The notes: a model not told the origin generated them from the sequence alone. A DNA stretch of 64,000 nt from Micromonospora haikouensis (GCF_900091595.1 NZ_FMCW01000020.1:87229-151228); one strand, 5' to 3'; positions 1 through 8,152 are shown, counted from the first letter of the stretch. Numbers and translations: made by a program.

Positions 1-193
1 ACTGGCGGCACCGCCGCCGCAACGGCGGGCTGGTCGCCACCACGCGCCGCTGACCCCGGGAACCGGGCCGCCGCGTCGCTGACCCGAAGCACCGGGCCGC
101 CGGTGGCCGGCCCCGGGCCCCGAACCGCCGGACCGGACCGCAACCCGGCCCGGCGGGGCGGGGCACGGCGGGCGTTCTGCCATCATCGTCACG

Positions 194-2482
194 ATGTCCG
201 CCACCCCACCCGCGCCGACCGCCACCCCGGTCGCCGCCCGCGCAGCCGCACCCACGGCCGGCCCCGGCGCCCCCGCGCGCGGCGCCGTGCTCGAGGCGGT
301 GCTGGAACGCGTCACGTACGTCAACGAGGAGACCGGGTACACCATCGCCCGCGTCGCCACCGACCGCTCCGGCGACGACCTGCTCACCGTCGTCGGCACG
401 CTGCCCGGCGCGCAGCCCGGCGAGCGGCTGCGGCTGGTCGGCCGGTGGGGTTCGCACCCGAAGTACGGGCGGCAGTTCGAGGTGCACCAGTGCACCACCG
501 TCCTGCCGGCGACCGTGCAGGGCATCGAGCGCTACCTGGGGTCGGGCCTGATCAAGGGCATCGGTCCGAAGATGGCGGCCCGCATCGTGGCCGCCTTCGG
601 CGTGGACACGCTGCGGATCATCGAGGAGGAGCCGGGCCGGCTGGTCGAGGTGCACGGCCTCGGCCGCAAGCGCACCGCCGCGATCGGCGCGGCCTGGCAG
701 GAGCAGAAGGCCATCAAGGAGGTCATGGTCTTCCTCCAGGGCGTCGGCGTCTCCACCTCGCACGCCGTGCGCATCTTCAAGCAGTACGGCGACGAGTCCA
801 TCGCCGTCGTGCGCGACGACCCGTACCGGCTCGCCGCAGACGTGTGGGGCATCGGGTTCCGCACCGCCGACAGCATCGCCAAGGCGGTGGGCATCCCGCA
901 CGACAGCCCGCAGCGGGTGCGCGCCGGCATCCGGTACACCCTCTCCGAGGCCGCCGACGGCGGGCACTGCTATCTGCCCGAGCCGAACCTGGTCGCCGAC
1001 GCCGCGACGATCCTGGAGGTCCCGGCGGACCTGGTCGCCGCCTGCCTGGCCGACCTCGTGGCGACCGAGGACGGCGTGGTCGGCGAGGCGGTGCCGAACC
1101 CGAGCAACGAGGGGGCGGTCATCCCGGCCGTCTACCTGGTGCCGTTCCACCGGGCCGAGTCGGCCCTCGCGGCGAGCCTGGTCCGGCTGCTGACCGACCG
1201 GCTGGACCGGATGCCGGCCTTCGCGGACGTGGACTGGGGCCGGGCGCTGGCCTGGCTGAAGGCCCGCACCGGGGCGGAGCTGGCCCCCGAGCAGGAGCAG
1301 GCCGTACGGCTGGCGCTGACCTCGAAGGTCGCCGTGCTGACCGGCGGCCCCGGCTGCGGCAAGTCGTTCACCGTCCGGTCGATCATCGAGCTGGCGGCGG
1401 CGAAGAAGGCGAAGATCGTGCTGGCCGCGCCGACCGGCCGCGCGGCGAAGCGGCTCACCGAGCTGACCGGCCACCCGGCGACCACCGTGCACCGGCTGCT
1501 GCAGCTACGCCCCGGCGGGGACGCCACCTTCGACCGGGACAACCCGGTCGACGCCGACCTGATGGTGGTCGACGAGGCGTCCATGCTGGACCTGATCCTC
1601 GCCAACAAGCTGGTCAAGGCGGTGCCGCCCGGCGCGCACCTGCTGCTGGTCGGCGACGTCGACCAGTTGCCCTCGGTCGGCGCGGGCGAGGTGCTGCGCG
1701 ACGTGCTCGCCGCCGAGACGGTGCCCCGGGTCCGGCTGACCCGCATCTTCCGGCAGGCGCAGGAGTCGGGCGTGGTGGTCAACGCGCACCGGATCAACGC
1801 CGGCCAGGCCCCGGTGTTCGGCGAGCACCCCGACTTCTTCCTCTTTCCCAGCGATGAACCGGAGGTCACCGCCGAGCAGGTGGTCGACATCGTGACCCGG
1901 CGGATCCCGCGCCGGTTCGGGCTGCGCGCCCGCGACGTGCAGGTGCTCACCCCGATGCTGCGCGGGCCGGCCGGCGCCGGCAACCTGAACACCCTGCTCC
2001 AGCAGGCGATCGCCCCGCACCGCGAGAACGCGCCGGAGCGGCGGCACGGCGGGCGGGTCTTCCGGGTCGGCGACAAGGTCATCCAGGTCCGCAACAACTA
2101 CGACAAGGGCGCGGCCGGGGTGTTCAACGGCACCGTCGGCGTGGTCACGGCCCTGGACCCCGACGAGCAGACCCTGACCGTGCGCACCGACGAGGACGAG
2201 GACATCGGGTACGAGTTCCACGAGCTCGACGAGCTGCAGCACGCGTACGCCATCACGGTGCACCGGTCGCAGGGCAGCGAGTATCCGGCGGTGGTGGTGC
2301 CGGTGACCATGGGCGCGTACACGATGTTGCAGCGCAACCTGCTCTACACCGCCGTCACCCGGGCCCGGAAGCTGGTCGTGCTGGCCGGTTCGCGCAAGGC
2401 GCTGGCCATCGCGGTGCGGACGGCCGGCACGGGTCGCCGGCACACGGCGCTGACCCACCGGCTCTCCCCCGACCGGCCCTGA
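194..2482 (+). CDS. RecD2-like ATP-dependent DNA helicase (SF1)
   Basis: Probable 5'-3' DNA helicase of the RecD2/TraA type, 762 aa, acting in DNA repair or recombination in the cytoplasm. Visible parts in order: an N-terminal OB-like region; helix-hairpin-helix repeats around residues 110-210 (GLIKGIGPKMAARI, VHGLGRK, VWGIGFRTAD); Walker A GGPGCGKS near residue 384; Walker B MVVDEASMLD near 455; motif III LLLVGDVDQLPSVGAGE; motif IV LTRIFRQ; and the C-terminal UvrD-like motif with HRSQGSEYP and YTAVTRARK. All SF1 motifs look intact and the length fits RecD2. The ATG at 194 has no clear Shine-Dalgarno, so translation may be leaderless or start elsewhere. It ends facing a strong hairpin and looks like chromosomal flank rather than part of the polyketide locus. 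Family call is confident; exact role is inferred. Confidence 0.9.
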   Translation: MSATPPAPTATPVAARAAAPTAGPGAPARGAVLEAVLERVTYVNEETGYTIARVATDRSGDDLLTVVGTLPGAQPGERLRLVGRWGSHPKYGRQFEVHQCTTVLPATVQGIERYLGSGLIKGIGPKMAARIVAAFGVDTLRIIEEEPGRLVEVHGLGRKRTAAIGAAWQEQKAIKEVMVFLQGVGVSTSHAVRIFKQYGDESIAVVRDDPYRLAADVWGIGFRTADSIAKAVGIPHDSPQRVRAGIRYTLSEAADGGHCYLPEPNLVADAATILEVPADLVAACLADLVATEDGVVGEAVPNPSNEGAVIPAVYLVPFHRAESALAASLVRLLTDRLDRMPAFADVDWGRALAWLKARTGAELAPEQEQAVRLALTSKVAVLTGGPGCGKSFTVRSIIELAAAKKAKIVLAAPTGRAAKRLTELTGHPATTVHRLLQLRPGGDATFDRDNPVDADLMVVDEASMLDLILANKLVKAVPPGAHLLLVGDVDQLPSVGAGEVLRDVLAAETVPRVRLTRIFRQAQESGVVVNAHRINAGQAPVFGEHPDFFLFPSDEPEVTAEQVVDIVTRRIPRRFGLRARDVQVLTPMLRGPAGAGNLNTLLQQAIAPHRENAPERRHGGRVFRVGDKVIQVRNNYDKGAAGVFNGTVGVVTALDPDEQTLTVRTDEDEDIGYEFHELDELQHAYAITVHRSQGSEYPAVVVPVTMGAYTMLQRNLLYTAVTRARKLVVLAGSRKALAIAVRTAGTGRRHTALTHRLSPDRP

Positions 2483-2487
2483 CCCGC

Positions 2488-2505
2488 CGGCGGTCGGCGC
2501 GGTCC
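2488..2505 (+). repeat. Extra copy of the terminator left arm
   Basis: The 18-nt left arm of the hairpin at 2526-2566 (CGGCGGTCGGCGCGGTCC) occurs once more, exactly, at 2488-2505. Either copy could pair with the single right arm, so two alternative hairpins are possible. Confidence 0.8.
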
Positions 2506-2525
2506 GCCCCGCCGATGTGTCGGCG

Positions 2526-2566
2526 CGGCGGTCGGCGCGGTCCCCGGCGGACCGCGCCGACCGCCG
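2526..2566. terminator. 18-bp perfect hairpin between convergent genes
   Basis: Perfect inverted repeat with arms 2526-2543 and 2549-2566 and a 5-nt loop, lying between the helicase stop (2482) and the stop of the convergent small gene (2581). There is no T-tract, as is common for actinomycete hairpin terminators. It could serve both strands. Confidence 0.7.
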
Positions 2567-2580
2567 GGCCGCTGCCTGGC

Positions 2581-2886
2581 CTACTCGGCGATCCGGGTCC
2601 GGCCGGTCCAGCGGAAGACGACCGGCGCCTCGCCGCCGCCGGAGTCCCGCTCGAAGTGCTCGTAGCCCCCGTAGTGACGTACCTTGATCTTGTGTTCCAC
2701 CGGGGAGACCCGGTGGCTGCGCAGCTCGGTCGGCAGGTTGGCGGGCCCGCCCTCCAGCACGACGTCGATGATGCCGGCGGCCTCGCTGCTGATGGTCATG
2801 GCCGGCACCGTCCAGGCGATCCGGTCGTCGTCGTTGACGATGGGGTTCGCCGTCCGGGCGGTGGGGGCGGATTCGGAAACTGTCAT
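2581..2886 (-). CDS. Small DUF5988-like protein
   Basis: 101-aa protein of unknown function. The C-terminal half (VVLEGGPANLPTELR, KIKVRHYGGYEHFER, VFRWTGRTRIAE) matches my memory of DUF5988, a short actinobacterial family often near specialised-metabolite genes. The start is set at the ATG at 2886 because GGAGGT (2893-2898 on the complement) lies 6 nt upstream; a longer reading from 2949 lacks such a site. No signal peptide or membrane segment is seen. It is convergent with the helicase gene. A pair of CCCCTTAG/CCCCTAG elements lies about 60-80 nt upstream of the start. The family name is from memory and the function is not known. Confidence 0.75.
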   Translation of the reverse strand: MTVSESAPTARTANPIVNDDDRIAWTVPAMTISSEAAGIIDVVLEGGPANLPTELRSHRVSPVEHKIKVRHYGGYEHFERDSGGGEAPVVFRWTGRTRIAE

Positions 2887-2948
2887 CGCACGACCTCCGT
2901 CGTTCGTCGCTCCGCCACGAACGTAATCCAGGTCACACTCGGCGGGCA

Positions 2949-2967
2949 CCCCTTAGCGACCCCCTAG
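2949..2967. promoter_or_regulatory. CCCCTTAG / CCCCTAG pair, 11-nt phasing
   Basis: CCCCTTAG at 2949-2956 and CCCCTAG at 2961-2967 repeat with the TAG cores 11 nt apart, one helical turn. The pair lies upstream of the DUF5988-like gene. Similar elements lie in most other intergenic regions up to 21380. Candidate operator, inferred only from recurrence. Confidence 0.35.
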
Positions 2968-2995
2968 CGCGCCGGTGCCGGCGTGGGCCGCCGGT

Positions 2996-3036
2996 GAGAA
3001 GGGAACCCTTCTCTACCGGAGGCGTTAAGAGGGGGC
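2996..3036. repeat. Hairpin-rich intergenic repeat (AAGGG/CCCTT type)
   Basis: GAGAAGGG and CCCTTCTC (2996-3013) form an 8-bp inverted repeat with a 2-nt spacer, followed by GGAGGCGTTAAGAGGGGGC and CCCTTCC up to about 3032. From memory, blocks of AAGGG...CCCTT hairpins joined by GGAGGCGTTAA are a dispersed repeat in Micromonospora and Salinispora genomes. It lies just downstream of the exporter permease stop at 3045 and may act as its terminator. Confidence 0.5.
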
Positions 3037-3044
3037 CCTTCCTT

Positions 3045-3782
3045 TCACTCCCAGCGGAAGAAGCGGGTGGCCAGGACGCTGCCGGCGACGGCGGTGACGG
3101 CCAGGGCGAGCAGCTGCGGCCACGCCGGACTGTCGCCGGCCCACGCCGCCGCGAGGGTGTCCACGGTGGCCCCGAGCGGCGAGTAGTCGCCGATGCGGGC
3201 CAGCACGGTCGGCATCTGGTCGCGCGGCAGCCAGGCGCCGGCGAGGAAGAGCAGCGGGAAGAACAGCGCCGGCCCGATGGACTGGGCCGCCCGCGCCGAC
3301 GGGGCGAGCGCGGCGATGAGCAGGCCGACGGCGAAGAGGCAGGCCACGCCGAGCAGGAACGCCAGCACGAAGGCGGGCACGTTGGCCGGGGCCGGCTGGT
3401 CCAGCAGGAACCGTACGCCGATCGCGGTGACCACCGCGCCGGCCACGCCCATCACCAGGTTGACCACCACCTGCGCCACGAGCAGCAGGGCCGGGTTGAC
3501 CGGGGTGGTGGCCAGGCGGCGCAGCACCCGCCGCTCCCGGTAGATGCCCAGCGCCATCGGCAGGGTGAACAGCGCGAGCATGCCGATGGTGAGGGCCAGC
3601 GCGAGGGCCGGCAGGAAGGTCAGCTCGCCGTGCTGCCCGGCGTCCGCGCCGGAGGCGCCGCGCTGCGGCAGCCCGAAGACCAGCATGAGGCCGAGCGGCA
3701 GGGCGAAGACGAAGAACAGCGACACCGGCTCGCGCAGGAACAGCTTCGCCTCGACGGCGATCAGCTTGGACAGGGCGTTCAC
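3045..3782 (-). CDS. ABC-2 type exporter permease
   Basis: 245-aa integral membrane subunit of an ABC-2 exporter. It has about six hydrophobic segments, beginning with VSLFFVFALPLGLMLVFGL, and the typical cytoplasmic loop YRERRVLRRLATTPVNP that contacts the ATPase. The start is a GTG at 3782 that overlaps the stop of the upstream ATPase gene by 4 nt (GTGA), which implies translational coupling; the longer open frame upstream is only a shadow of the ATPase gene. The partner is the ATPase at 3779-4720. The substrate cannot be read from sequence. It sits at the edge of the polyketide locus, so product export or an unrelated housekeeping role are both possible. Confidence 0.88.
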   Translation of the reverse strand: MNALSKLIAVEAKLFLREPVSLFFVFALPLGLMLVFGLPQRGASGADAGQHGELTFLPALALALTIGMLALFTLPMALGIYRERRVLRRLATTPVNPALLLVAQVVVNLVMGVAGAVVTAIGVRFLLDQPAPANVPAFVLAFLLGVACLFAVGLLIAALAPSARAAQSIGPALFFPLLFLAGAWLPRDQMPTVLARIGDYSPLGATVDTLAAAWAGDSPAWPQLLALAVTAVAGSVLATRFFRWE

Positions 3783-4720
3783 GAGGACCTCTCGTCGGTC
3801 GACGGCGGGGTGGTGGCCCGGGCGGCGCGGCCGGTCAGCGAGACGAAGGCGTCGTCCAGGGTGGGCTGCTCGACGCGCAGGCCGGCGTAGCGGACCTTCT
3901 GCTCGGCCAGGGCCGACAGCACCGTCTGCAGGACCTGTTCCGGGCCGGTGACGGTGACCTCGTCGCCGGAGCGGCGCACCCCGGTCACCTCGGGCAGCGC
4001 GGCGAGCAGCGCGTCGTCCACCGGGTCGAGCGGCCGGAAGTGCACCCGGTGCTCGGTGCCGACCCGGGAGAGCAGGCCGGACGGGGTGTCGATGGCCACG
4101 ACCCGGCCGGTGTCGATGATGGCCAGCCGGTCGCAGAGCCGCTCGGCCTCCTCCATGAAGTGGGTGACCAGCACGACCGTCACCCCCCGGTCGCGGATGC
4201 GCTCGACCAGGTCCCAGGTGTCCCGCCGGCCCTGCGGGTCCAGCCCGGTGGTCAGCTCGTCGAGGATCGCGATCTCGGGGCGGCCGACCAGGGCGAGGGC
4301 CACCGAGAGCCGCTGCTTCTGCCCGCCGGACAGCTTGTGGAAGGCGGTGTCGCGCTGCGTGGCCAGGCCGAGGTCGTCGAGCAGCTCGTCGATGTCGGCC
4401 CGGTTGCGGTAGAAGGACCGGTAGAGGTCCAGCGCCTCGCGCACGCGCAGCTTGTCGGGCAGCTGGCTCTCCTGCAACTGGGCGCCGACGCGCTGCCGCA
4501 CCTCGGTGCGGTCGCGGACCGGGTCGAGCCCGAGGACGCGGACGGTGCCCCCGTCGGCGCGGCGCAGCCCCTGCACGCACTCGACGGTGGTGGTCTTGCC
4601 CGCCCCGTTGGGGCCGAGCACGCCGAAGATCTCGCCCTGGTCGACGGTGAAGGAGACGTCGTCGACGGCGATCTTGTCGCCGTACCGCTTGTGCAGGTGC
4701 TCGACCTCGATGACCGGCAT
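3779..4720 (-). CDS. ABC transporter ATP-binding protein (DrrA-like)
   Basis: 313-aa ATPase subunit of an ABC-2 exporter. Motifs seen: Walker A GPNGAGKTT near residue 36; Q-loop around LQESQLP; signature LSGGQKQR near 129; Walker B IAILDELTTGLDP, where the usual DEPT is DELT; and the switch histidine in VTHFMEEAE. The C-terminal extension after about residue 220 is typical of drug-export ATPases of the DrrA class. GGAGG lies about 9 nt before the ATG at 4720. It is coupled to the permease by a 4-nt overlap. The 280 bp upstream is gene-free and probably carries the promoter. Confidence 0.9.
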   Translation of the reverse strand: MPVIEVEHLHKRYGDKIAVDDVSFTVDQGEIFGVLGPNGAGKTTTVECVQGLRRADGGTVRVLGLDPVRDRTEVRQRVGAQLQESQLPDKLRVREALDLYRSFYRNRADIDELLDDLGLATQRDTAFHKLSGGQKQRLSVALALVGRPEIAILDELTTGLDPQGRRDTWDLVERIRDRGVTVVLVTHFMEEAERLCDRLAIIDTGRVVAIDTPSGLLSRVGTEHRVHFRPLDPVDDALLAALPEVTGVRRSGDEVTVTGPEQVLQTVLSALAEQKVRYAGLRVEQPTLDDAFVSLTGRAARATTPPSTDERSS

Positions 4721-4790
4721 GGGCGTGGTCCTCCGTCAGGTGCGGACTGCCGCCGGCGAGGGCGGGCCCTCGGGGGAATCGCGGCGTCTG

Positions 4791-4850
4791 GGTGCTGGGT
4801 GGTGTCGCGGTGCTGGGGATGGGAGTGCGGTGCTGGGGTATGTGGTGCTG
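4791..4850. repeat. Four GGTGCTGGG-like repeats in a leader region
   Basis: GGTGCTGGG occurs at 4791, 4809 and 4829, with a partial copy GGTGCTG at 4844; spacings are 18, 20 and 15 nt. The block lies 70-130 nt upstream of the exporter ATPase start, between that gene and the HAD phosphatase stop at 5002. It could be an operator array or simple slippage. I see nothing else in 4721-5001. Confidence 0.5.
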
Positions 4851-5001
4851 CGGGTGCGTCGTGGCCACGGTCGGACGACGACCGGCGCACGGGCGGTCGA
4901 CGCCGGATATCATCCGGCCAACCGAGGCACGAATCAACTCATCGGCTGACGAACCGGGGTGCCGACCGGGATCGGGACCGGCCGGCAGGGGTACGGGGCG
5001 G

Positions 5002-5775
5002 TCACCCGGCGTGTCCGTCCACCCCGGCCGGTCCCCGGCCGGGGGCCGCCGGCCCGTCGCCGCCGGCCACGGGCCGGTCGCCGGGCGGCGTGGCGCCGGG
5101 GGCGGGGCACGGGTCGCAGAGCGGCAGCAGCTCCCCCAGCCCGGTCAGGACGACGTCCGGGCCGGCGGCGAGCAGGGTCGCCGGGTCGGACTCCCCCCAC
5201 AGCGCCGCGACCGCGAGGACCCCGGCGGCACGGGCGCTGGCCAGGTCGCTGGGCGCGTCGCCGACCATCAGCGCGTCGGCGGGCGCGACGTCGAGCAGCT
5301 CCAGCGCCCGGCGCACGATGTCCGGGGCCGGCTTCGGGCGGGCCACCTCGTCGGAGCCCACCACGTGGTCGACCAGGCGCAGCAGGTCCAGCCGGCCCAG
5401 CAGGTCGCGGGCGCGCACCCCGCTGCGGCCGGTCGCCACGGCCAGCCCGATCCCCCGCCCGCGCAGCACGCCGAGCAGGTCGGCCGCCCCGGGCACCGGC
5501 GTGACCAGGTGGGCCAGCCGGTTGCTCTCCCGCACGAAGGGGTCGGCCATGGCCGCCGGGAGGCCCATCAGCCGCAGCACGTCGGGCAGGTAGCGGCCCG
5601 GGTGGCGGCAGTATTCGTCGACGGGTGCGACGCCGCCGCCGACCACCTCGGCGTACGCGAGGGCGAACGCCTCGCGGGCCACGGCGAGGCTGTCGACCAG
5701 CACACCGTCGAGGTCCAGGACGACCGCCCGGACTCCCCCGGGCACCCCGGACCGGCGCACCGCCACACCGGCCAC
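5002..5775 (-). CDS. HAD-family phosphatase, RifM-like (AHBA-synthesis-related type)
   Basis: 257-aa cytoplasmic HAD hydrolase. Seen: the DLDGVLVDS nucleophile motif near residue 22; a cap region (YCRHPGRYLPDVLRLMGLP); AVATGRSG (motif II); RPKPAPDI with the motif III lysine; and MVGDAPSDLASARAAG (motif IV). The run from VVLDLDGVLVDS to VAALWGESD strongly resembles the subgroup typified by RifM, a phosphatase linked to 3-amino-5-hydroxybenzoate (AHBA) biosynthesis; this match is from memory. No AHBA synthase or aminoshikimate gene is in the window. The GTG at 5775 is preferred because GGGGAGG (5784-5790) lies 8 nt upstream; GTG at 5802 is the longer alternative. It is divergent from the MatB gene at 5949. 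The substrate is unknown; a phosphorylated precursor or phosphorylated product is possible. Confidence 0.82.
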   Translation of the reverse strand: MAGVAVRRSGVPGGVRAVVLDLDGVLVDSLAVAREAFALAYAEVVGGGVAPVDEYCRHPGRYLPDVLRLMGLPAAMADPFVRESNRLAHLVTPVPGAADLLGVLRGRGIGLAVATGRSGVRARDLLGRLDLLRLVDHVVGSDEVARPKPAPDIVRRALELLDVAPADALMVGDAPSDLASARAAGVLAVAALWGESDPATLLAAGPDVVLTGLGELLPLCDPCPAPGATPPGDRPVAGGDGPAAPGRGPAGVDGHAG

Positions 5776-5822
5776 CGGCGTCACCTCCCCGCCCACGCGC
5801 ACGACACGCCGACGCCGGCCCG

Positions 5823-5828
5823 TAGGGG
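5823..5828. promoter_or_regulatory. TAGGGG element in divergent promoter region
   Basis: TAGGGG (CCCCTA on the complement) lies between the divergent HAD phosphatase and MatB genes. A related CACCCC-gac-TAGCG string lies at 5843-5855. It matches the motif recurring elsewhere in the left third of the window. Confidence 0.3.
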
Positions 5829-5948
5829 TGGCCCGCTCCGGGCACCCCGACTAGCGTCGGGTCGCCGGGACCCGCCGGGCCGGGTCGACCGCGACGACCC
5901 GGCCGGCCGGCGTCCCCGCGAACCCTACCGGTGGAGAGGTGCGTCCAC

Positions 5949-7358
5949 ATGCCGCTGCTGAGCTGGCTGTCCGAGTCCGCCGACGACCGACCGGACGCGG
6001 TCCGGGTCGACGACCGGGCCGTGTCCTGGGTGGAGCTGCGCCGGCTCGCCACGGCGGTCGCCGACGACCTGGGCGGCGTGGACCGGGTCGCCGTCGAGGC
6101 GACGCCCACCCTGGAGACGGTGGTCGGGGTGGTCGGGGCGCTGCTGGCCGGCGCGGCGGTCGTGCCGGTGCCGCCGGACGCGGGGCCGATGGAGCGGGAG
6201 CACATCCTGCGCGACTCCGGCGCGACGGCGCTGCTGGCCCCGGCGGGCGGCACCGCTCCGGCCGGCGACGGGGGCCCGCCGGTGATCCCGGTCGACCTGG
6301 CGCGGCGGTCGGACACCGTCCACCCCGAGCCGGACCCGGCCGCCACCGCGCTGATCCTCTACACCAGCGGCACGACCGGGGCGCCGAAGGGCGCGGTGAT
6401 CGGCCGGGGGGCGGTCGCCGCCTGCCTCGACGGGCTCGCCGACGCCTGGGCGTGGACGCCCGAGGACCTGCTGGTGCACGGGCTGCCGCTGTTCCACGTG
6501 CACGGCCTCGTGCTGGGGGTGCTGGGGCCGCTGCGGCTGGGCAGCCGGCTGCACCACGTGGGCCGGCCGCGCCCCGAGCGGTACGCGGCGGCCGGCGGCA
6601 CGGTCTACTTCGGCGTACCCACGGTGTGGTCCCGGATCGCGGCGGACCCGGAGTCGGCGCGGGCGCTGCGCCCGGCGCGGCTGCTCGTCTCGGGCAGCGC
6701 GGCCCTGCCGGCGGCGGTCTTCGCGGACCTGGCCGCCCTCACCGGCCACGAGGTCGTCGAGCGGTACGGGATGACGGAGACCCTGATCACGGTGAGCGCG
6801 CGGGCGGACGGGCCGCGCCGGCCGGGGACGGTCGGCGTCCCGCTGCCCGGGGTGCGGACCCGGCTGGTCGACGAGCACGGCGCGGCGCTGCCCGCCGACG
6901 GGGAGGCGATGGGCGAGCTCCAGGTCGCCGGCCCGACCCTCTTCGACGGCTACCTCGGCCGGCCGGACGCCGACGCGGCCACCCGCACCCCGGACGGCTG
7001 GTTCCGCACCGGCGACGTCGCCACGATCGGCCCGGACGGGTGGCACCGGATCGTCGGCCGCGCCGCCACGGATCTGATCAAGAGCGGCGGGTACCGGATC
7101 GGGGCCGGCGAGGTGGAGGACGCCCTGCTGGCCCACCCGGGGGTCCGGGAGGCCGCCGTGGTCGGCACCCCGCACCCGGACCTCGGCCAGCAGGTCACCG
7201 CGTACGTGGTGGGCGACGGGGTGGACGGCCCGGAGCTGATCGACTTCGTGGCCCGCCAACTGTCGGCGCACAAGCGGCCCCGCGAGGTGCGGCTGGTCGA
7301 GGCGCTGCCCCGCAACGCCCTCGGCAAGGTCCAGAAGACCAGGCTGGCGGCGGACTGA
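5949..7358 (+). CDS. matB: MatB-type malonyl-CoA / methylmalonyl-CoA synthetase
   Basis: 469-aa acyl-CoA ligase of the ANL superfamily that joins malonate or methylmalonate to CoA using ATP, supplying PKS extender units in the cytoplasm. Seen: P-loop LYTSGTTGAPKGAVI near residue 136; VHGLPLFHVHGLVLGVLGPL; ERYGMTETL near 270; RTGD near 354; hinge and A8 region DLIKSGGYRIGAGEVE; and the A10 catalytic lysine in NALGKVQK near 457. The sequence closely follows the Streptomyces coelicolor MatB pattern from memory. The ATG at 5949 is preferred to the GTG at 5931 because the GGAGAGG stretch then lies about 9 nt upstream. Malonyl and methylmalonyl ATs are both used by the PKS here, which fits this supply role. 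Exact substrate preference is not decided by sequence. Confidence 0.9.
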   Translation: MPLLSWLSESADDRPDAVRVDDRAVSWVELRRLATAVADDLGGVDRVAVEATPTLETVVGVVGALLAGAAVVPVPPDAGPMEREHILRDSGATALLAPAGGTAPAGDGGPPVIPVDLARRSDTVHPEPDPAATALILYTSGTTGAPKGAVIGRGAVAACLDGLADAWAWTPEDLLVHGLPLFHVHGLVLGVLGPLRLGSRLHHVGRPRPERYAAAGGTVYFGVPTVWSRIAADPESARALRPARLLVSGSAALPAAVFADLAALTGHEVVERYGMTETLITVSARADGPRRPGTVGVPLPGVRTRLVDEHGAALPADGEAMGELQVAGPTLFDGYLGRPDADAATRTPDGWFRTGDVATIGPDGWHRIVGRAATDLIKSGGYRIGAGEVEDALLAHPGVREAAVVGTPHPDLGQQVTAYVVGDGVDGPELIDFVARQLSAHKRPREVRLVEALPRNALGKVQKTRLAAD

Positions 7359-7376
7359 GCCGGGGCCGAGCCGAGC

Positions 7377-7415
7377 GTGGACGCCGGGCCGCGCCGGGGG
7401 TGGACGCCGGGCCGC
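7377..7415 (+). repeat. Two 16-bp direct repeats between convergent genes
   Basis: GTGGACGCCGGGCCGC occurs at 7377-7392 and again at 7400-7415, between the MatB stop and the PPTase stop at 7421. The GC-rich copies can fold but form no clean hairpin. Confidence 0.6.
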
Positions 7416-7420
7416 CCCGG

Positions 7421-8083
7421 TCAGCCGGTGACCGCCGGGATGCCGATGGCGGTGAGCACCAGGCCCCGCTCGACCAGGAACCGGCCGCGGAAGGCGGTCA
7501 CCGGGGCGCCGCCGAGGACCGGGCCGGGCACCAGCAGGTGCGCGACGAACGTCCCGCCGGCGTCGACGACGATGTCCGCCTCGGCGAAGTCCAGCCACCG
7601 GCCGGTCAGCGGGAACCACGCCTTGTAGACCGACTCCTTGGCGCTGAACAGCAGGCGGTCCCAGCAGACCGTGGGGTGGGCGGCGGCCAGCGCGGCGGTG
7701 CGGGTCCGCTCGGCCGGCAGCGCGATCGCGTCGAGCACCCCCTCGGGCAGCGGCGCGTGCGGCTCGGCGTCGACGCCGAGGGTGGCCAGCGCGGTGGCGC
7801 GGCCGAGGGCGGCCGCCCGGTAGCCCTCGCAGTGCGTCATGCTGCCGACCACCCCGGCGGGCCAGACGGGGGCGCCGCGCGCGCCAGAAACGATCGGCGT
7901 CTCGGCGATGCCCAGCTCGCGGAGCGCGCGGCGGGCGCAGTGCCGCACGGTGGTGAACTCCCGGCGGCGTTTGTCGACGGCGTTGGCGACGAGCCGTTCC
8001 TCCTCGGGGAACAGGGTCAGGCCGGCGGGGTCGGTGAACGCTTCGGCCACCACCGCGGCCGCAGGGAGGATCTGCTCGATCAC
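7421..8083 (-). CDS. Sfp/EntD-type 4'-phosphopantetheinyl transferase
   Basis: 220-aa enzyme that moves phosphopantetheine from CoA to the serine of apo-carrier proteins, activating the PKS ACPs. Seen: SGARGAPVWPAGVVGSMTHCEGY (P2 region); LGVDAEPHAPL with the Mg-binding D-x-E; and FSAKESVYKAW matching the family W/FxxKExxxK motif. The length fits EntD/NpgA-like enzymes of actinomycetes. The start is set at GTG 8083 (reads V-I-E-Q-I-L) because the frame further upstream is low-complexity; no strong Shine-Dalgarno is seen, so the start is uncertain. It is convergent with matB and divergent from the cold-shock gene. It probably serves all the ACPs of genes A-E. Confidence 0.88.
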   Translation of the reverse strand: MIEQILPAAAVVAEAFTDPAGLTLFPEEERLVANAVDKRRREFTTVRHCARRALRELGIAETPIVSGARGAPVWPAGVVGSMTHCEGYRAAALGRATALATLGVDAEPHAPLPEGVLDAIALPAERTRTAALAAAHPTVCWDRLLFSAKESVYKAWFPLTGRWLDFAEADIVVDAGGTFVAHLLVPGPVLGGAPVTAFRGRFLVERGLVLTAIGIPAVTG

Positions 8084-8146
8084 AGCCGCCGATGCTAGGC
8101 CGCCCCGGCGACCCGCGCCGTCCCTCGATCGGGCGCGACGCGCCGA

Positions 8147-8152
8147 TAGGGG
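8147..8152. promoter_or_regulatory. TAGGGG element upstream of PPTase and cold-shock gene
   Basis: TAGGGG lies in the divergent region 8084-8251. A CACCCTGAGGGGTG imperfect palindrome follows at about 8186-8199. Same recurring motif as at 21365-21380. Confidence 0.3.

Noticed and set aside
3045..4937. A 630-residue reading of the exporter permease
   Set aside because: The first 385 residues are an out-of-frame shadow of the ATPase gene; the real permease starts at GTG 3782 with a 4-nt overlap.
5002..5775. Evidence for an ansamycin cluster from the RifM-like phosphatase
   Set aside because: No AHBA synthase or amide synthase is seen and the last module ends with a thioesterase; kept only as a question about upstream DNA.
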